In this document: positions 11,101 to 21,840 of the stretch, piece by piece
How the letters are laid out: each line of letters opens with the position of its first letter
Position numbering within the stretch: the stretch's first letter is position 1
The notes under the pieces: model-generated
Databases searched by the model: none
Told to the model about the DNA's origin: nothing
Seen by the model: the letters and a program-made list of their open reading frames with translations, nothing else
Source: Triglochin maritima
Lineage: Eukaryota; Streptophyta; Magnoliopsida; Alismatales; Juncaginaceae
Length of the DNA stretch: 64,000 nt
Reading direction: 5' to 3'
Assembly: GCA_963682175.1 (NCBI GenBank)
Contig: OY821788.1
Coordinates: forward strand, 10,062,001-10,126,000
Position numbers and translations under genes: made by a program

Positions 11101-13978
11101 GGATGTGAAATCAGCATTTCTAAATGACTTTCTTGATGATAAACTTTACATTGAGCAACCACAGGTTATGTGCAGAAAAGGCATGAAAACAAAGTATACA
11201 AACTAAAGAATGCCCACCATGCTTGGTATAAGCGCATAGACACTTATTTGTTGCAACACGGGTTTCATAAGTATCCTTATGAGCATACACTCTGTGAAGT
11301 TTGATGATAATGGTAATTCTGAGAACATGTTTGTCGAGTTCAGAGAGGCTATGACCAAATAGTTAGAAATGACATTTATAACATATCGTTTTTGGGCATG
11401 GAAGTAAAGTAGACAGATAAAGGTATATTTATTTCCCAAAATAAATAGGCTAATAATATTCTGAAGTGTTTCAAGTTGGAGATGCTTAAACCAATCCAAA
11501 CTCCAATTATGGAAAGGTTGGATCTAAAGAAAGAAGGAACAGGAGAATTAATAAATCTCGCTTATTTTTTATTCGAGCACTAATTCAGTCTAATAGGATA
11601 TACAGACAACGACTGGGTAGGAGATACCGAGACCTTGAAAAGCACATCGGTATATGCCATTTTCTTGGATCATAAGTAATTTTGGTTCTAAAAAATAGGT
11701 CTGTCTCAATTTATACTGCAGGAGCAGAATATATGGGTGCAGCATCAGCAGCCTGCCAAATTGTTTACTTCGTTGGATGCTTAGTGACTTGATATAAGAG
11801 CAAGTCAGTCCTACTAAACCAATGTGCGATAATAGGTGTTCTATTGCATTGGCGAAAAATCCTGTGTTTCATAGGAGTAAACACATTGGGAGTAAATATC
11901 ACCATATCCATGAGCTGGTAAAGGAGGTGAAATTGAACTAGATTTCTGCAGTTCTGAAGATCAAATTGCTGATAATTTTACCAAGTCATAAAAAGCAGAT
12001 GCATTTAAGAATTTAAGGTCCATCCTTGGAGTGATAGAAAAATCAATTTAAGGGATGTTGTTAGAAGTGATAAATTGATTTGGTATGATAATTAAGGATT
12101 ACCCTTTGGTTGGTGAAAGTAAGAAAGGAAATCAAAATTGGCTTGGTTGGTGATTTGTTTAGTGTGGTCAGCAAAAGTTAATTTAGTGTGAATTGTGTTG
12201 GCTTTTGGACCTTAATCATGTTTCTTTTGAAGATTTAATCAACATAATTTTAATCATAATCAAATTAGGTCAAACGCATTCCATGTATTGCACATATATT
12301 TGTTTTGTGCATACTTCTATCTTAATAGATAATCAAGATTAAAGGAAAAAGTGATTGAAGTCAAGATATATAATTAAGTTTTTGAAAAAAATATAATTTT
12401 TTCTTTATTTGAGTCTTCAAAGAACCTTTGTAAACTTGAGCATACGAGTCGGTTATTCACCCACATTCACCATAGTTTCCAAGTAGAAGTCACACACTAA
12501 ATATCACATTATTTAAACTTCAATAGGTCACTCAAACCTAAGCCGAAAACCACCAAAACTCAACTTTTGCCAACCTATGAAAAATGGCCTGACCATTTTT
12601 TTACTTTCGTCTGACCGTTTGTAGATAGTCGTCTGGCCGGTTTTTTCACTTTAATGTGACCGTTTCTAGACAATTTTTCTTTTGTCCAACGGTCAACCGG
12701 TTTTGCCTTTTTGTCTGACCATTCTCTGGTTTTCAAATTTCTATTTCAACTAGTTTTTTTGTAGTTATTTCCCAATTACTATTTTGAATATCGCACCGTT
12801 ACCCAATTTAGACTCAAGACCACTGGTCGACTGAAACACTATTAGTGGTCAACCAAGTTAGACCCACTATTGGACAGTAACTCATTATCAATTGGTTTTC
12901 AGTTTGATACTCATATTTTAATATGGTATTACAAACTGACAGACCCAACAATTGTCTTAACACATCCACCTTTGTTGTTCACATAGACACGGAGAAAAAA
13001 TAATTCCGGTCACACGTGCGGAAGAATACTCGAGAATAGTCTCACATTAAAAGTTGTGTGCAATTTCTTGGGTTATAAGTTGAAGAATTCCTACTCTCGT
13101 CACCAGTTGGTTGAGTTAGTTCCAGCACTTCAATATCAACAATTATTTTCTTACTATAAAACATCGTCAGCAATCAATTTTACGTAAACAGCAGTTGATA
13201 AACAAGAAAAGATGTTAAACGCATCAATTTCATGTAATAAGTCATCATGGCATATAAAAACGTGTCTTTTGTGTCAAATAGACATAATGTGTCTTTCATG
13301 TGTCATTATTCATAAACCATCGCAATTCAGCTAATCAACCACAGTTTTTAACATGTTTGAATCTTAAGTCGTAACAGCATTTCCTGTTGTGCCGGATCAT
13401 GTAAACCATGTCTCTTGAAAAATTGTTAGGAACTTGATCACCATTATATTACATTCCAATTTGACGGTTAGTTAGATTGTTGTTACCGTCTCTGTGAATG
13501 TTGTGATCATGAATACATTCAGTCATGAATTTTGACATTGCAAACAAAACTGCTTTATACGGTCTTGGCTTATTCCATGCGTCTGCATCATGCTTGTTTC
13601 TGTTCACCTATCAGATTGCTTGGGTTGGAGTTCCGACAGCTCCGGCATGGCTTCCAACAGACATGCTTCATAAGGTAACAATTGTATCCATTTCTAGGAG
13701 AGTATTAGCTATTGAAATGTGATTCCATTATCTAATTTTTTCTTCTTCTTTCTAAACCATCTCTATCTAAATCCTTTCTTATGAGCTCCATAGTGATCAG
13801 TGATCACAGCCCATTTTGTTTTAACTTAATTCAAAATCAAAAAAAAATTAATGTAAAGGGAAATAACAGTTAATGTCAGATGTCTGTCTATGTTTTATTC
13901 TCGATGCTGTTATGCACTTATACTCATTTTTTTATGCATCGATTGCAGTCAGAGAAGCTTGTTTACGAGAGGTGGTGA
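4925..13978 (+). CDS. ndhO: NdhO, subunit O of the chloroplast NDH complex (six exons)
   Basis: Encodes NAD(P)H-quinone oxidoreductase subunit O, a nuclear-encoded peripheral subunit of the thylakoid NDH complex used in cyclic electron flow around photosystem I. Six exons splice in frame: 4925-5132, 5853-5908, 7456-7521, 7593-7634, 13615-13674 and 13949-13978. This gives 153 residues, about the usual family length (Arabidopsis roughly 158). Residues 1 to about 50 are Ser/Arg/Pro-rich and look like a chloroplast transit peptide. The mature part carries family blocks KKGQIVRV, EKYLNSIN, HPPNYKGLDYIYEDRGE, FDTGEYAL, GVPTAPAWLPTDML and EKLVYER. All five introns have GT-AG ends. The first intron splits the Met codon before KKGQ; the others fall between codons. 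The fourth intron is 5,980 bp and full of retrotransposon DNA. The chosen ATG is the first in the leader and the reading frame is unbroken, so the gene is probably functional. Confidence 0.93.
5133..5852 (+). other. ndhO intron 1
   Basis: 720 bp, GT...AG. At 5536-5560 the phrase ACATGGTATCAAAGC resembles a copia primer-binding site, so part of the intron may be retroelement-derived. Nothing else recognised. Confidence 0.7.
5853..5908 (+). CDS. ndhO: ndhO exon 2
   Basis: Completes the split Met codon, then encodes KKGQIVRVDKEKYLNSIN, the most conserved N-terminal block of mature NdhO. Donor AAT|GTAAGT. Confidence 0.93.
5909..7455 (+). other. ndhO intron 2
   Basis: 1,547 bp, AT-rich, GT...AG. 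No transposon or RNA gene recognised. Confidence 0.75.
7456..7521 (+). CDS. ndhO: ndhO exon 3
   Basis: Twenty-two codons, from YLSVGHPP through YKGLDYIYEDRGE. Acceptor TTGTAG, donor GAG|GTAACA. Confidence 0.93.
7593..7634 (+). CDS. ndhO: ndhO exon 4
   Basis: Fourteen codons, VLDLKIFDTGEYAL. Acceptor GCTAG, donor CTG|GTATGA. It is separated from exon 3 by only 71 bp. Confidence 0.92.
9039..9406 (-). repeat. Copia 3' LTR (minus-strand element)
   Basis: Bounded by TGTTGGAACC at 9039 and ...CTCACA at 9406. On the minus strand the sequence just before it, AATTTAAGGGACGT, is a polypurine tract, as expected next to a 3' LTR. About 368 bp, typical of small copia LTRs. The exact right edge could shift by a few bases. 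Confidence 0.65.
9407..10740 (-). pseudogene. Copia pol fragment (RT-RNase H), minus strand
   Basis: The minus-strand frames give copia reverse transcriptase text: FKARLVGEGYK, FEPVSRMDTIRMIVSIA, MNVKSPFLNDFLKEEVYVEQP (10330-10060). Then comes LLGIEVMQTDEGIFISQ (9830-9770), then RNase H tail text KHVGIKYHNIHELIED (near 9580). Frames are broken between these, and the 5' half (gag, protease, integrase) and 5' LTR are absent. It lies antisense inside the ndhO intron. Confidence 0.85.
10955..12056 (+). pseudogene. Copia pol fragment, plus strand, inverted partner
   Basis: A degenerate copy of the same copia family in the opposite orientation. It has AAGGTTGGTGATCAAAGGC, then text matching the SRMDTIR block at about 11035-11060, then the RNase H end and ATTTAAGGGATG polypurine tract at 12047-12056. 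Frames are heavily interrupted. Its reverse complement matches the minus-strand element over roughly a kilobase including the start of the LTR. Confidence 0.8.
12057..12197 (+). repeat. Truncated copia 3' LTR start
   Basis: About 140 bp that reverse-complement-match 9270-9406, from the polypurine tract through AAAGTTAATTTA. The match stops where the next LTR begins (TGTTGGCTTTTGG), so this LTR was cut by a later insertion. Confidence 0.6.
12198..12960 (+). repeat. Degenerate Sirevirus-like LTR fragment
   Basis: Begins TGTTGGCTTTTGGACCTTAA and continues with GATTTAATCAACATAAT, matching the start of the LTRs at 40978 and 46245. 12540-12840 has eroded copies of the TGACCG/CGGTCAACCGG motif that fills those LTRs. 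The right end is not clear. Confidence 0.6.
13615..13674 (+). CDS. ndhO: ndhO exon 5
   Basis: Twenty codons, IAWVGVPTAPAWLPTDMLHK. Acceptor ATCAG, donor AAG|GTAACA. It joins in phase to exon 4 across the transposon-filled intron. Confidence 0.93.
13949..13978 (+). CDS. ndhO: ndhO exon 6
   Basis: Encodes SEKLVYERW and the TGA stop, the expected NdhO C-terminus. Acceptor ATTGCAG. Confidence 0.9.
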   Translation, partial: SEKLVYERW

Positions 13979-14758
13979 ATTGCAGTGTCATGAACAAACA
14001 TAGTCAACCCGTTCGTCTGATCATTCCATACATGAATCAATCTCTTTTATTCAAGTCTGTAGTTTTGTAAGTAATTTTCTCAGGTCAGATGTAATTTCCA
14101 CGTAATTTTGAATTTCGACGGTGTACACGAATTTTTCGTGCTACGCTTGATGTGCTGCATAACCAGAGGGTCCAGGAACTTAATTTTCCCAGTGGGAGCC
14201 AAATTATAGTAAAACAAATATCAGATACATTTAAAATTTTAATGAGCTATTGAATACTAAGGCAAAAACATTAATCGATGTAAAAAGACGAACTAAATTA
14301 TATATGATTTTCATAGTCAAAAATTATTTAACTATACTCTCGTAAGTTAACATGAATTTAAACGAATGAACTCAAATAGTCTTAAAGGCAAATTGTAGAA
14401 GATTAGAAGCGTGACGTTCCCGAAAAAGCAGAAAATTTAAACGAAATTGCAAGACAATATAAGGCCAAAAAGAACGGGAAAAATCGCAACACTTAGCGAA
14501 GGTGCATAATTACAAAAGACTCAAAGTCTGATTACATCAAGGACGAGAAAATGACATAATACAGGTAAAAACAAAATCTTATAGATAATATTGGAGAATC
14601 TGGTCTGCGTGTACTCTCATCCTCTGTCGTCACTCACTCAGCACCTAACGAGATCTTGAAATGCAACATGATAAAATACCTTAAGTTTTCATAACGAAAA
14701 CTTCGTACAGCAAGTCCACCTATAAAAGTACGAATGTATAGTGCAATGTGTAAGTCGA
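13979..14758. other. ndhO 3' flank
   Basis: Presumed 3' UTR and intergenic sequence, AT-rich. No gene or repeat recognised. No poly(A) signal was confidently placed. Confidence 0.5.
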
Positions 14759-16412
14759 TCGATCACTAATCTAGAGGGGGATGAATAGAGTATTTCCTAA
14801 TTTTCTTAAATAATTGCACAATAAAAATAATAAGAGAAAGATTGCAAACCACAAGATGACTCCGGAGATTTATAGGGGTTCGATTACATCATTGTGATCT
14901 AGTCATCTCCTCAAGTTCCAATCGCTCCTCCGATTTCTACTTGAGAATTCACTATTATTTTCGTTCCGGGTCGAAGATAAATCCTCTTACAATCGGAGTC
15001 TTGCGAACACCCTCGTCTTGCTCGGATCTCCTCTCACAACCCGAGAGGGTGCTTCCTCGAAGCTTTATAACACAATGGAAATTGAATGTGGTTGTTGAAC
15101 TCTAACTTGAATGCACTCTCAAGGATTGGAATTAAGCTTGGAGTGAATTTAATGGAAGTTTGAGAGTTGGTGGAGCTTTGAAGACTTGAAGATTGAGGGC
15201 ATAAGAGTATGATTGATTTTTGGCAAGAAGATGAGTGAATGTGTATCTTAAGTGAAGCTTATATAGTCTTCAAAACAAATAGAGCCGTTATGATAAGTTG
15301 GTGAGATTTGGACCAATAAGAAACAAGATGTGACTTAAGCTCGGGCAGAACTAGGGGTCACTTCGGTCGATCGGGACACCAACGGTCGTCTGACAAAATG
15401 TGGGTTAATTGGTCAGATTGAAGAACTCGGGTGACCGAATATAACTCGGATAACCGTTCACCAACTTCCAGTAAATTTTTCCTAATATCGAGCAATTAAA
15501 TTCGGTTGACCGTTCCAATTGGACAGTAAAGACTTATTGTGACTTGGTGATTTTGTTCAGTAGACCATGGCAAGGTCGGTTGATCGATACATGTGTGGGT
15601 TTTCTACTGACATTGCCTGAGAAATTGGTTTATCGATAACGGTCGAAATATTACGTGGAAAAATAGTCGTTACGTTTTGATTGACAACAAATCTTCGGTA
15701 ATCCGAAGGTTAATTGGTAGACCGATATGGACGTTTCAAAGGTTGTTTCTAAATGACAAAAGATAAGTCTGTTGGAGTTAGTTTGTGCCACGTGGGCAAA
15801 TAAGATGAAGTTGTTTAGGCCAAAAGACACAAGTGATGTTCGGATGACCGATACTCCTTCAGTATACCGAATAGAGATATCCAAACAAATATTGAAGCTA
15901 CTGGGGATAAGAAAACGGTTGACCGGGTAGAGGTCGGTAAACTGACACAAGGTTTCCAGGAAGATCAAGTGGTTACTGACTCTTAGGAGACGGTTGACCA
16001 GGTATGGTTCGGTACACCGAAACAAGGATTCCAGGAAGATCAATTGGTTACTGACTCTAAGAACACGGTTCACCGAGGGTATCTCGGTCATCCGTTTGGA
16101 ACACGTTCGGTAGACTGAGAGGCAAACGGTCGACCGATAGAGACGGGTTTATTCTTTGTGCATCAAGTGTACATTTGATCATATAACTCAAATAAATGGA
16201 AAATTACATATGAAGTCCTTGAGCTTTGATTACAAGTTTTGAGCCTTGATCTTGAAGTTGATTAGTCCCTTTGTTTGATCACCTACATTGTTAGGAATAC
16301 ACAATATCTTTGCAATTTGACAATATGATGTGTGTGATGTTGTAATTGAAGTTGTGCATAATATTAGTTTGTTAATTATCAAAATTAAGATTAAAGGGCA
16401 AAAAAGCCAACA
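14759..16412 (-). repeat. Solo LTR, Sirevirus-like, minus orientation
   Basis: Read on the minus strand it starts TGTTGGCTTTTTTGCCC and ends in CGATCGACTTACA. The flanks CAATG (14754-14758) and CAACG (16413-16417) form a 5-bp duplication with one mismatch. No PBS, polypurine tract or coding sequence adjoins it, so it is a solo LTR. Inside are many CGGTCGACCG-like palindromes, one exact (16127-16136) and others eroded, clustered at 15350-16150. Confidence 0.75.
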
Positions 16413-16702
16413 CAACGAACCTATCGTTATAGTGTCATAGGACATGAAAGTACAAACAATGAACATTCCCAACATGGGGCATAATGGGCCACAGTCCCAC
16501 CCACAACATCGGGTTACCCGAGAGCACACACTGCAGGCACACACAATCTTACAAAGAGTATGCGACACCCCCCCACTTGCAACTATACTAATCATTAGGG
16601 TTCGATGATGGTCGCATGTACTTCCGAATAATAGATACAATTCTCATCCCGTGGTCCTCATGCCACAACACCCGCCCAGTCGTGCCACAGACCGGACGGT
16701 CA
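16413..16702. repeat. Degenerate repeat interrupted by solo LTR (left part)
   Basis: A GC-richer stretch ending in GTGCCACAGACCGGACGGTCA, a phrase that recurs to the right of the plus-strand solo LTR. It looks like part of an older LTR-type repeat of unknown family. Confidence 0.4.
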
Positions 16703-18258
16703 TGTTGGTTTTTGGCTAATAATCATTAAATCCGTTTTGATGATTAACTAACATATCAATAAACATATGTAATCCGTTACTATTATCACTTGCATATATT
16801 GTATTTCTAACATTTCAGGAAACAAATGTGGATCAAGACAAGAAATCAAGAATGAAGAGTAGATTTACATTTTTTTGTTCTTAGGCTATAATGTAACTTG
16901 ACACTTGAAATCCTTGATGAATTGCATTACATGACCCTTAGGGAACCTATAAAAGTCTCTCAATTAAGCCCATGTCAAATTGACTTCAATAGGACATCGA
17001 CGAAACATATAAATTCTCTTATAATAGGATTTCTGGGTCCAACCGGTCGATCGGTAGGTCATCTGGTTCGACCGATTCCATTATGTGTTTTCCCCGTTTT
17101 AATCGGTCGACCAAATTCTTTTCCCCGTTCGACCGTCTCATTTTGTCAACTGATATTACCCAGTTTAACCGATTCAAATCTCACTCTCCTATCATATCTT
17201 GACACGTGTCCTGTTTAGAGTGGAAATCGGTCGACCGAAACCTATGTTTTGTTCGACCGTTTGCTTTCCGTATTTGTCTTTAATATGACCGTTATAATTG
17301 CCGTAGTATACCAATGGTCGTATACATATACTCACCTAACCCCTATTTTGGATTTGGTCTATCGGTCGAACGAGACCTTGTAAACGGTCGATCGGTTCAT
17401 GATACTCTCCAGTTCCATTCTTACTGGAAGTTTTCGGTCGAACAAATTCACATTTCTGTTTGACCGTTATCTCATTTGCACAGTTTCATCTTGACCAAAT
17501 TCACTAAACGGTTGACCGAACCTTACCTTTTGTTCGACCGTTCACTTAAGTTCTTGTCTAGTTGGTTCAACTGTCTGCACCTCAGTTCGAACGATTACTT
17601 ATTTTTAACAACTCGGTCGACCGCTTGGCTCGATCCGGTCGACCGTTGGTGTCCTGATTTGTGTCATGTCATTCATTATTTTTTGTATTCTTACACAACT
17701 CCTTAATCCCAACGGCTAGATTAGGTTTAGAGCTTATAAATAGAACTAAGAGCACATTTCTAAGATCAACAATCTTTCTCCAAGCTCAAATCTTCATACT
17801 ACTTCCAAAGTTGCTTTAAACATCCTTGTGCTCACATCTTCCCACTTGAAACAAGTTCGTTGCTTTCATCATTCATTTCAAGTGCCTAAGATCAGGTTGC
17901 TAAAGTTTTTCTACAAGAGTTGAATTAGCTTCCGGAGTGAAGCTCTTCTCGGATTTTGAGAATGTGGTTCAAGCTAGGCAAGGTTGTTCGCAAAGCTTGT
18001 GGTGTAAAGACGTGATCTCGATCCACAACGGAGATCAGATTAGTGGTGGACGCGAAGTTGCTCGAGGAATAGCAATTCGTAAGAGAGGACTAGGATGTGG
18101 TGGTTGGATCCAAAGTTCTATACATTCGTATTGTGGTTTGCACATTTCTATCCTTTGTTTAAATGTTCTAGCTTTTAATTTGCAATAGTTATTTAAAGAA
18201 CTCGATTAGTCTATTCATCTCCCATTTAGATTAATATTAGGGCCTAGTAGATCGTACA
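16703..18258 (+). repeat. Solo LTR, Sirevirus-like, plus orientation
   Basis: Starts TGTTGGTTTTTGGC and ends TAGATCGTACA. The flanks GGTCA (16698-16702) and TGTCA (18259-18263) match at four of five bases. Exact CGGTCGACCG palindromes are at 17228, 17614 and 17636, with many near copies between 17040 and 17650. No internal domain adjoins. It lies 290 bp from an oppositely oriented solo LTR of related type. Confidence 0.75.
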
Positions 18259-18840
18259 TGTCATACCCGTCGAGTTGTGCCACAGACAGGACGATCGTCC
18301 CCGCCGGAACAAGTCCAGACGCCATCTCCGTCACCACAAATGTCACACAGTCATCTCCACCAAACCAAAGTTCGGACGGTCATCTCCGCCGCCACACATG
18401 TCGGACGGTCATCTCGCTCCGTGGAGCTATGCAACTATCAATGCAATGGGATCAGCGGTCCCCCAAGTCTACTACATAGGGTGTGTCAATGATATGCAAT
18501 ATGGTGCATGAAAAGCATAAAGACAGAAATGTGGCACGTGTGTCAAGCATCTACACTAATTCGTTCGGCGGTCCTTAGGCAGGCGCAATCATCGCACCCA
18601 CTGTCACCTCCCGCCTCACGCACCAAGCGAGGACACGGGTTTCCGAGGATACAATTTGACACCCGGCTCCCACAGTCCCGGAGTCTCGTCCTTCAACCCT
18701 AAAGTCCAGTCCCTCAGTTCAGCAGTCTAGTCCTGCAGTCCAGCAGTTCCATCCTTCATTCCAGCAGTCCAATCCCTCGTTTCGGCAGTCCCGTCCTTCA
18801 GTCATGCACCTCTGTTAGTCCAACAGTTTTGTCCCTCGGA
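18259..18840. repeat. Degenerate GC-rich repeat and CAGTCC tandem tract
   Basis: 18259-18420 repeats GTGCCACAGAC, GGACGGTCATCTCCG and related phrases also seen at 16680-16702. 18665-18835 is a ragged tandem of about 20-bp units containing CAGTCC and TCCCTCAGT. It may be an old LTR fragment; the family is not recognised. Confidence 0.45.
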
Positions 18841-20114
18841 AGTGAGAGTTACAAATGAGAACTAAGAATATAGTTGTTAAAGAATATAATTGTTAAATAA
18901 AAATGAACTATCTTGTCACAATTGGGAAGTAATTTGATTATCTGAAGCTATAAAGGGGTGTAATCGGTCATTTTGGAGGTTAAGAGGTTTGTGGATTATT
19001 ATTGGGTAACATTTATAACTTTTCCCGAAATATATAGTAATTAAGTAACCTCATGACTCATGAGATGTGTAATTCCTACCATATTTTCCATTTAAATATA
19101 CTTTAGAGATGTAACATCACAACCTAAACTATTGTATCAAAAATAAATAAATACCTTTCACGCGTGCGGCCACTGCATTGCACAAGAGTCAAGAGTTAAC
19201 AACTGTCGGGAATCTTCAACCTATAAGAGGGCAAAACTTGACGTTAAAAACAACTTCCAAGATTTAACAGTCTTGAATGTTATCCTTAGTAGTGTCTTTT
19301 TACAAAACCAACCAAAGAAATGACACAAGTTAAATCAAGAATAGAAAACATATACACTACAAGAACAAGATCAAGGTTTACTTGGAAACTTTTCCCAACT
19401 CGAAACTGCATAGAGGTAGAAGATTGAATGGGTGCAATATTTAAGAAAGGACGGTAATGGATGATTTGAATTCTCAACTGCTAATTTGAATATGTTTGTA
19501 TGGATAGGTTTCAATCATCATTATGTTCGTATAAATATTAAATAGACTGCAACTCTAAACTGAGGTGGCCTCTTACGCAAGGGAAATCCTTAATGAACAT
19601 CAAATTTGCTACCTTTACGCACTGAGCTGCGTGGTGGGACTAAAGTAAGTCAAATGGCACACTAACTGAGTAACTGTGGAATAATAAGTATATTATGACA
19701 CAATTATGTGCACTCTCTTGCGTTGGAGTATCCAATGTCCTGTTCTTGTTCTGACGGTGTTGTTCCCTTTTCCTCTTGAACACCGACCACCTAATTAATT
19801 AATAATGGCTCCATGTCTGGGACCTAACTAACTACAACACTATCATCATAGCATGTGGAGTTGTACCGTGAACTGCACTATGGATATGAGCACCCACAGG
19901 AAGCACGAAATCTACTTCCATGTGGCTAAGGCCCAAGAGGACCTCCCGGACCACAACAATTGGCAGACCAATTTATAGATGGCTACCTGTCATGTAATGG
20001 AATTTGAGATTTCATCTAATTTGTAAGGATCTTTTAGGTTTTTGATTGTTTAATTTTGTTTATTTAATCTATTCTACCTATCTTCTTTTCAAATCCAACA
20101 TCTCAATTATGTGA

Positions 20115-20190
20115 AGGTAACCGCAAAGATTCAAACCCTAACATTGACTATCTCAAGACAAAGGTTCTCCCAACTGAGTTAACACAGAGA
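20115..20190 (-). mobile_element. SINE-like fragment (minus strand)
   Basis: On the minus strand, TTAACTCAGTTGG (20183-20171, A-box-like) is followed by GGGTTTGAATC (20137-20128, B-box). The spacing is near that of tRNA-derived SINE heads. The rest does not fold as a tRNA. Confidence 0.4.
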
Positions 20191-20768
20191 TAGTGATCGT
20201 TTTAATTGTTTTTAAATATGAAAACTTACAAAGATTGATGGGATTTTGTTTAATTAAAAAAAATTCACAAGTCACAACATTATCTATTTATTCATTTCTT
20301 AAGATCCTTCTTACAAGTTCCAACCTCATAATGAATTCGTAGCACCGCTTCTAACCACAGCCAAAGTTAAACTTACAATCCTTAGTTTGACATGGTCAAG
20401 ATTTTAACGTTTATTTGGTTCATGATAATTTGTTTAGGACGTGATGGGTTTAAAGGAAGAATATGAATTGTAGGACTTCTAGTTGTAGGAACTCAATTTC
20501 ACAAGAAAATGAGTTGATATTTGCCTATTTGGTGATTAGAAAATGAGTTGGAAATAGAAGAATTCAACTCTACATACTGATTATGAAGTTTTCAATGAAT
20601 TTTTAGTGGACAAATGGGAAGTCAGCATACGCATTAACTGGTAAGACAAGAGGTCAAGTTTTAGAATCTTCAACAAGAGAATAATCATATTTTGTAAAGT
20701 ACATCTTCCTACGTTCAGACTACTTATCTTCAAAGCAATCACACCTATCATACACAAGTATTAGCACG

Positions 20769-20798
20769 ATTGCCAAAAGGCTGTAGCCTTTTGGTAAT
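20769..20798. repeat. Short palindrome
   Basis: ATTGCCAAAAGGCT and its complement (one mismatch) meet at a 2-bp centre. A partial copy of the core, AAAGGCTGTAGCC, occurs again near 21498. Function unknown. Confidence 0.5.
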
Positions 20799-21840
20799 GT
20801 TGTGTTTTTTCTTTATATTCCTAGGGAAATGATTTTGGAACTCCATAAGAATTAGGATGGGATTTTACATGTGTCAAGCATCAACCACGTGATATGCAAT
20901 TATTTTATGTACTTGCAGTTGATTGCCAATCCCTTGGTCTCGTGCATGCTTTCCAATTTGAGCAAATGGATTCCTGGATGTGCGCCAGAATCATTTGGTT
21001 CCGTAAGTGCAAAAAAGCCTAAAGAGTATAATGATTCATGACACTGTTGGTAGTTTTTATTGGACTTACTTGCAACTTGATCTGTTATTTCGTAGTTAAT
21101 CTTGGTAACTTTTGGTATTTAGTAACCTTAACCAAAAGTTGTCCATTCAAATCACTACCCTCACATCTCTCTTTTTCAGAGTTTGTGTATTTCATTAAAA
21201 TAATACCAAATGTTCGTTTCATTAAATATATCATACAAGTGCTTTCAAGGAAGAACTCGGGGTGTTTCGCACTAAGGGTGGGTAGCAATGATATACCAAC
21301 TGAACCAACCATCTCTAAATAATTGGTCTACCCAACACAAACATTGTCTCTTTAACACGTTACTGTCTTACTGATCTTATAATCACATTCACAGAAATAA
21401 ATACTGTTGTATAACAGATCAATAGCCCTGGCCAAGAGAACTACCATTTCTCAACTAGTGTTTTATACAGTGTTACAAAAATTAATTCTGTTTCAAAGGC
21501 TGTAGCCTGTAGGCATTCACAAACAACAACAAAAGTTTCTGGTTCATTATGCTGATCTTAAACGCCTACTTCTATTTGACATACCGATTCCACAAGGTAG
21601 AGTATAAAGATTTTTGCTTCCTACTTACACAACCAGAAGAGCTTTCAACCTTTTGTACACAGACATTCACATTGGTTCTAAGTCCACCTACTTTTGCCGT
21701 GATTTTCCCATTTATGAAGGAAACAACCTCACTTTATAGCTAAACAAATATTACAACGCAGATCCACACAATGTACAATGATATAAAGAAAAGGCTGTAC
21801 CGATTGCATCCAATTCTATAGACCCACAAACACGTTAAAA

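Larger units (their letters stand above)
7635..13614 (+). other. ndhO intron 4, enlarged by retrotransposons
   Basis: This 5,980-bp intron is far longer than the gene's other introns. It contains the 3' half of a copia element on the minus strand (9039-10740), the 3' half of a closely related copia element on the plus strand (10955-12197), and a degenerate Sirevirus-like LTR piece (12198 to about 12960). 7635-9038 and 12961-13614 show nothing recognisable. Confidence 0.85.
18841..21840. other. Intergenic sequence between ndhO and the BTB gene
   Basis: No gene recognised. It contains a SINE-like fragment (20115-20190) and a short near-perfect palindrome (20769-20798). The part just left of 21841 is presumably the BTB gene's 3' UTR. 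Confidence 0.5.
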
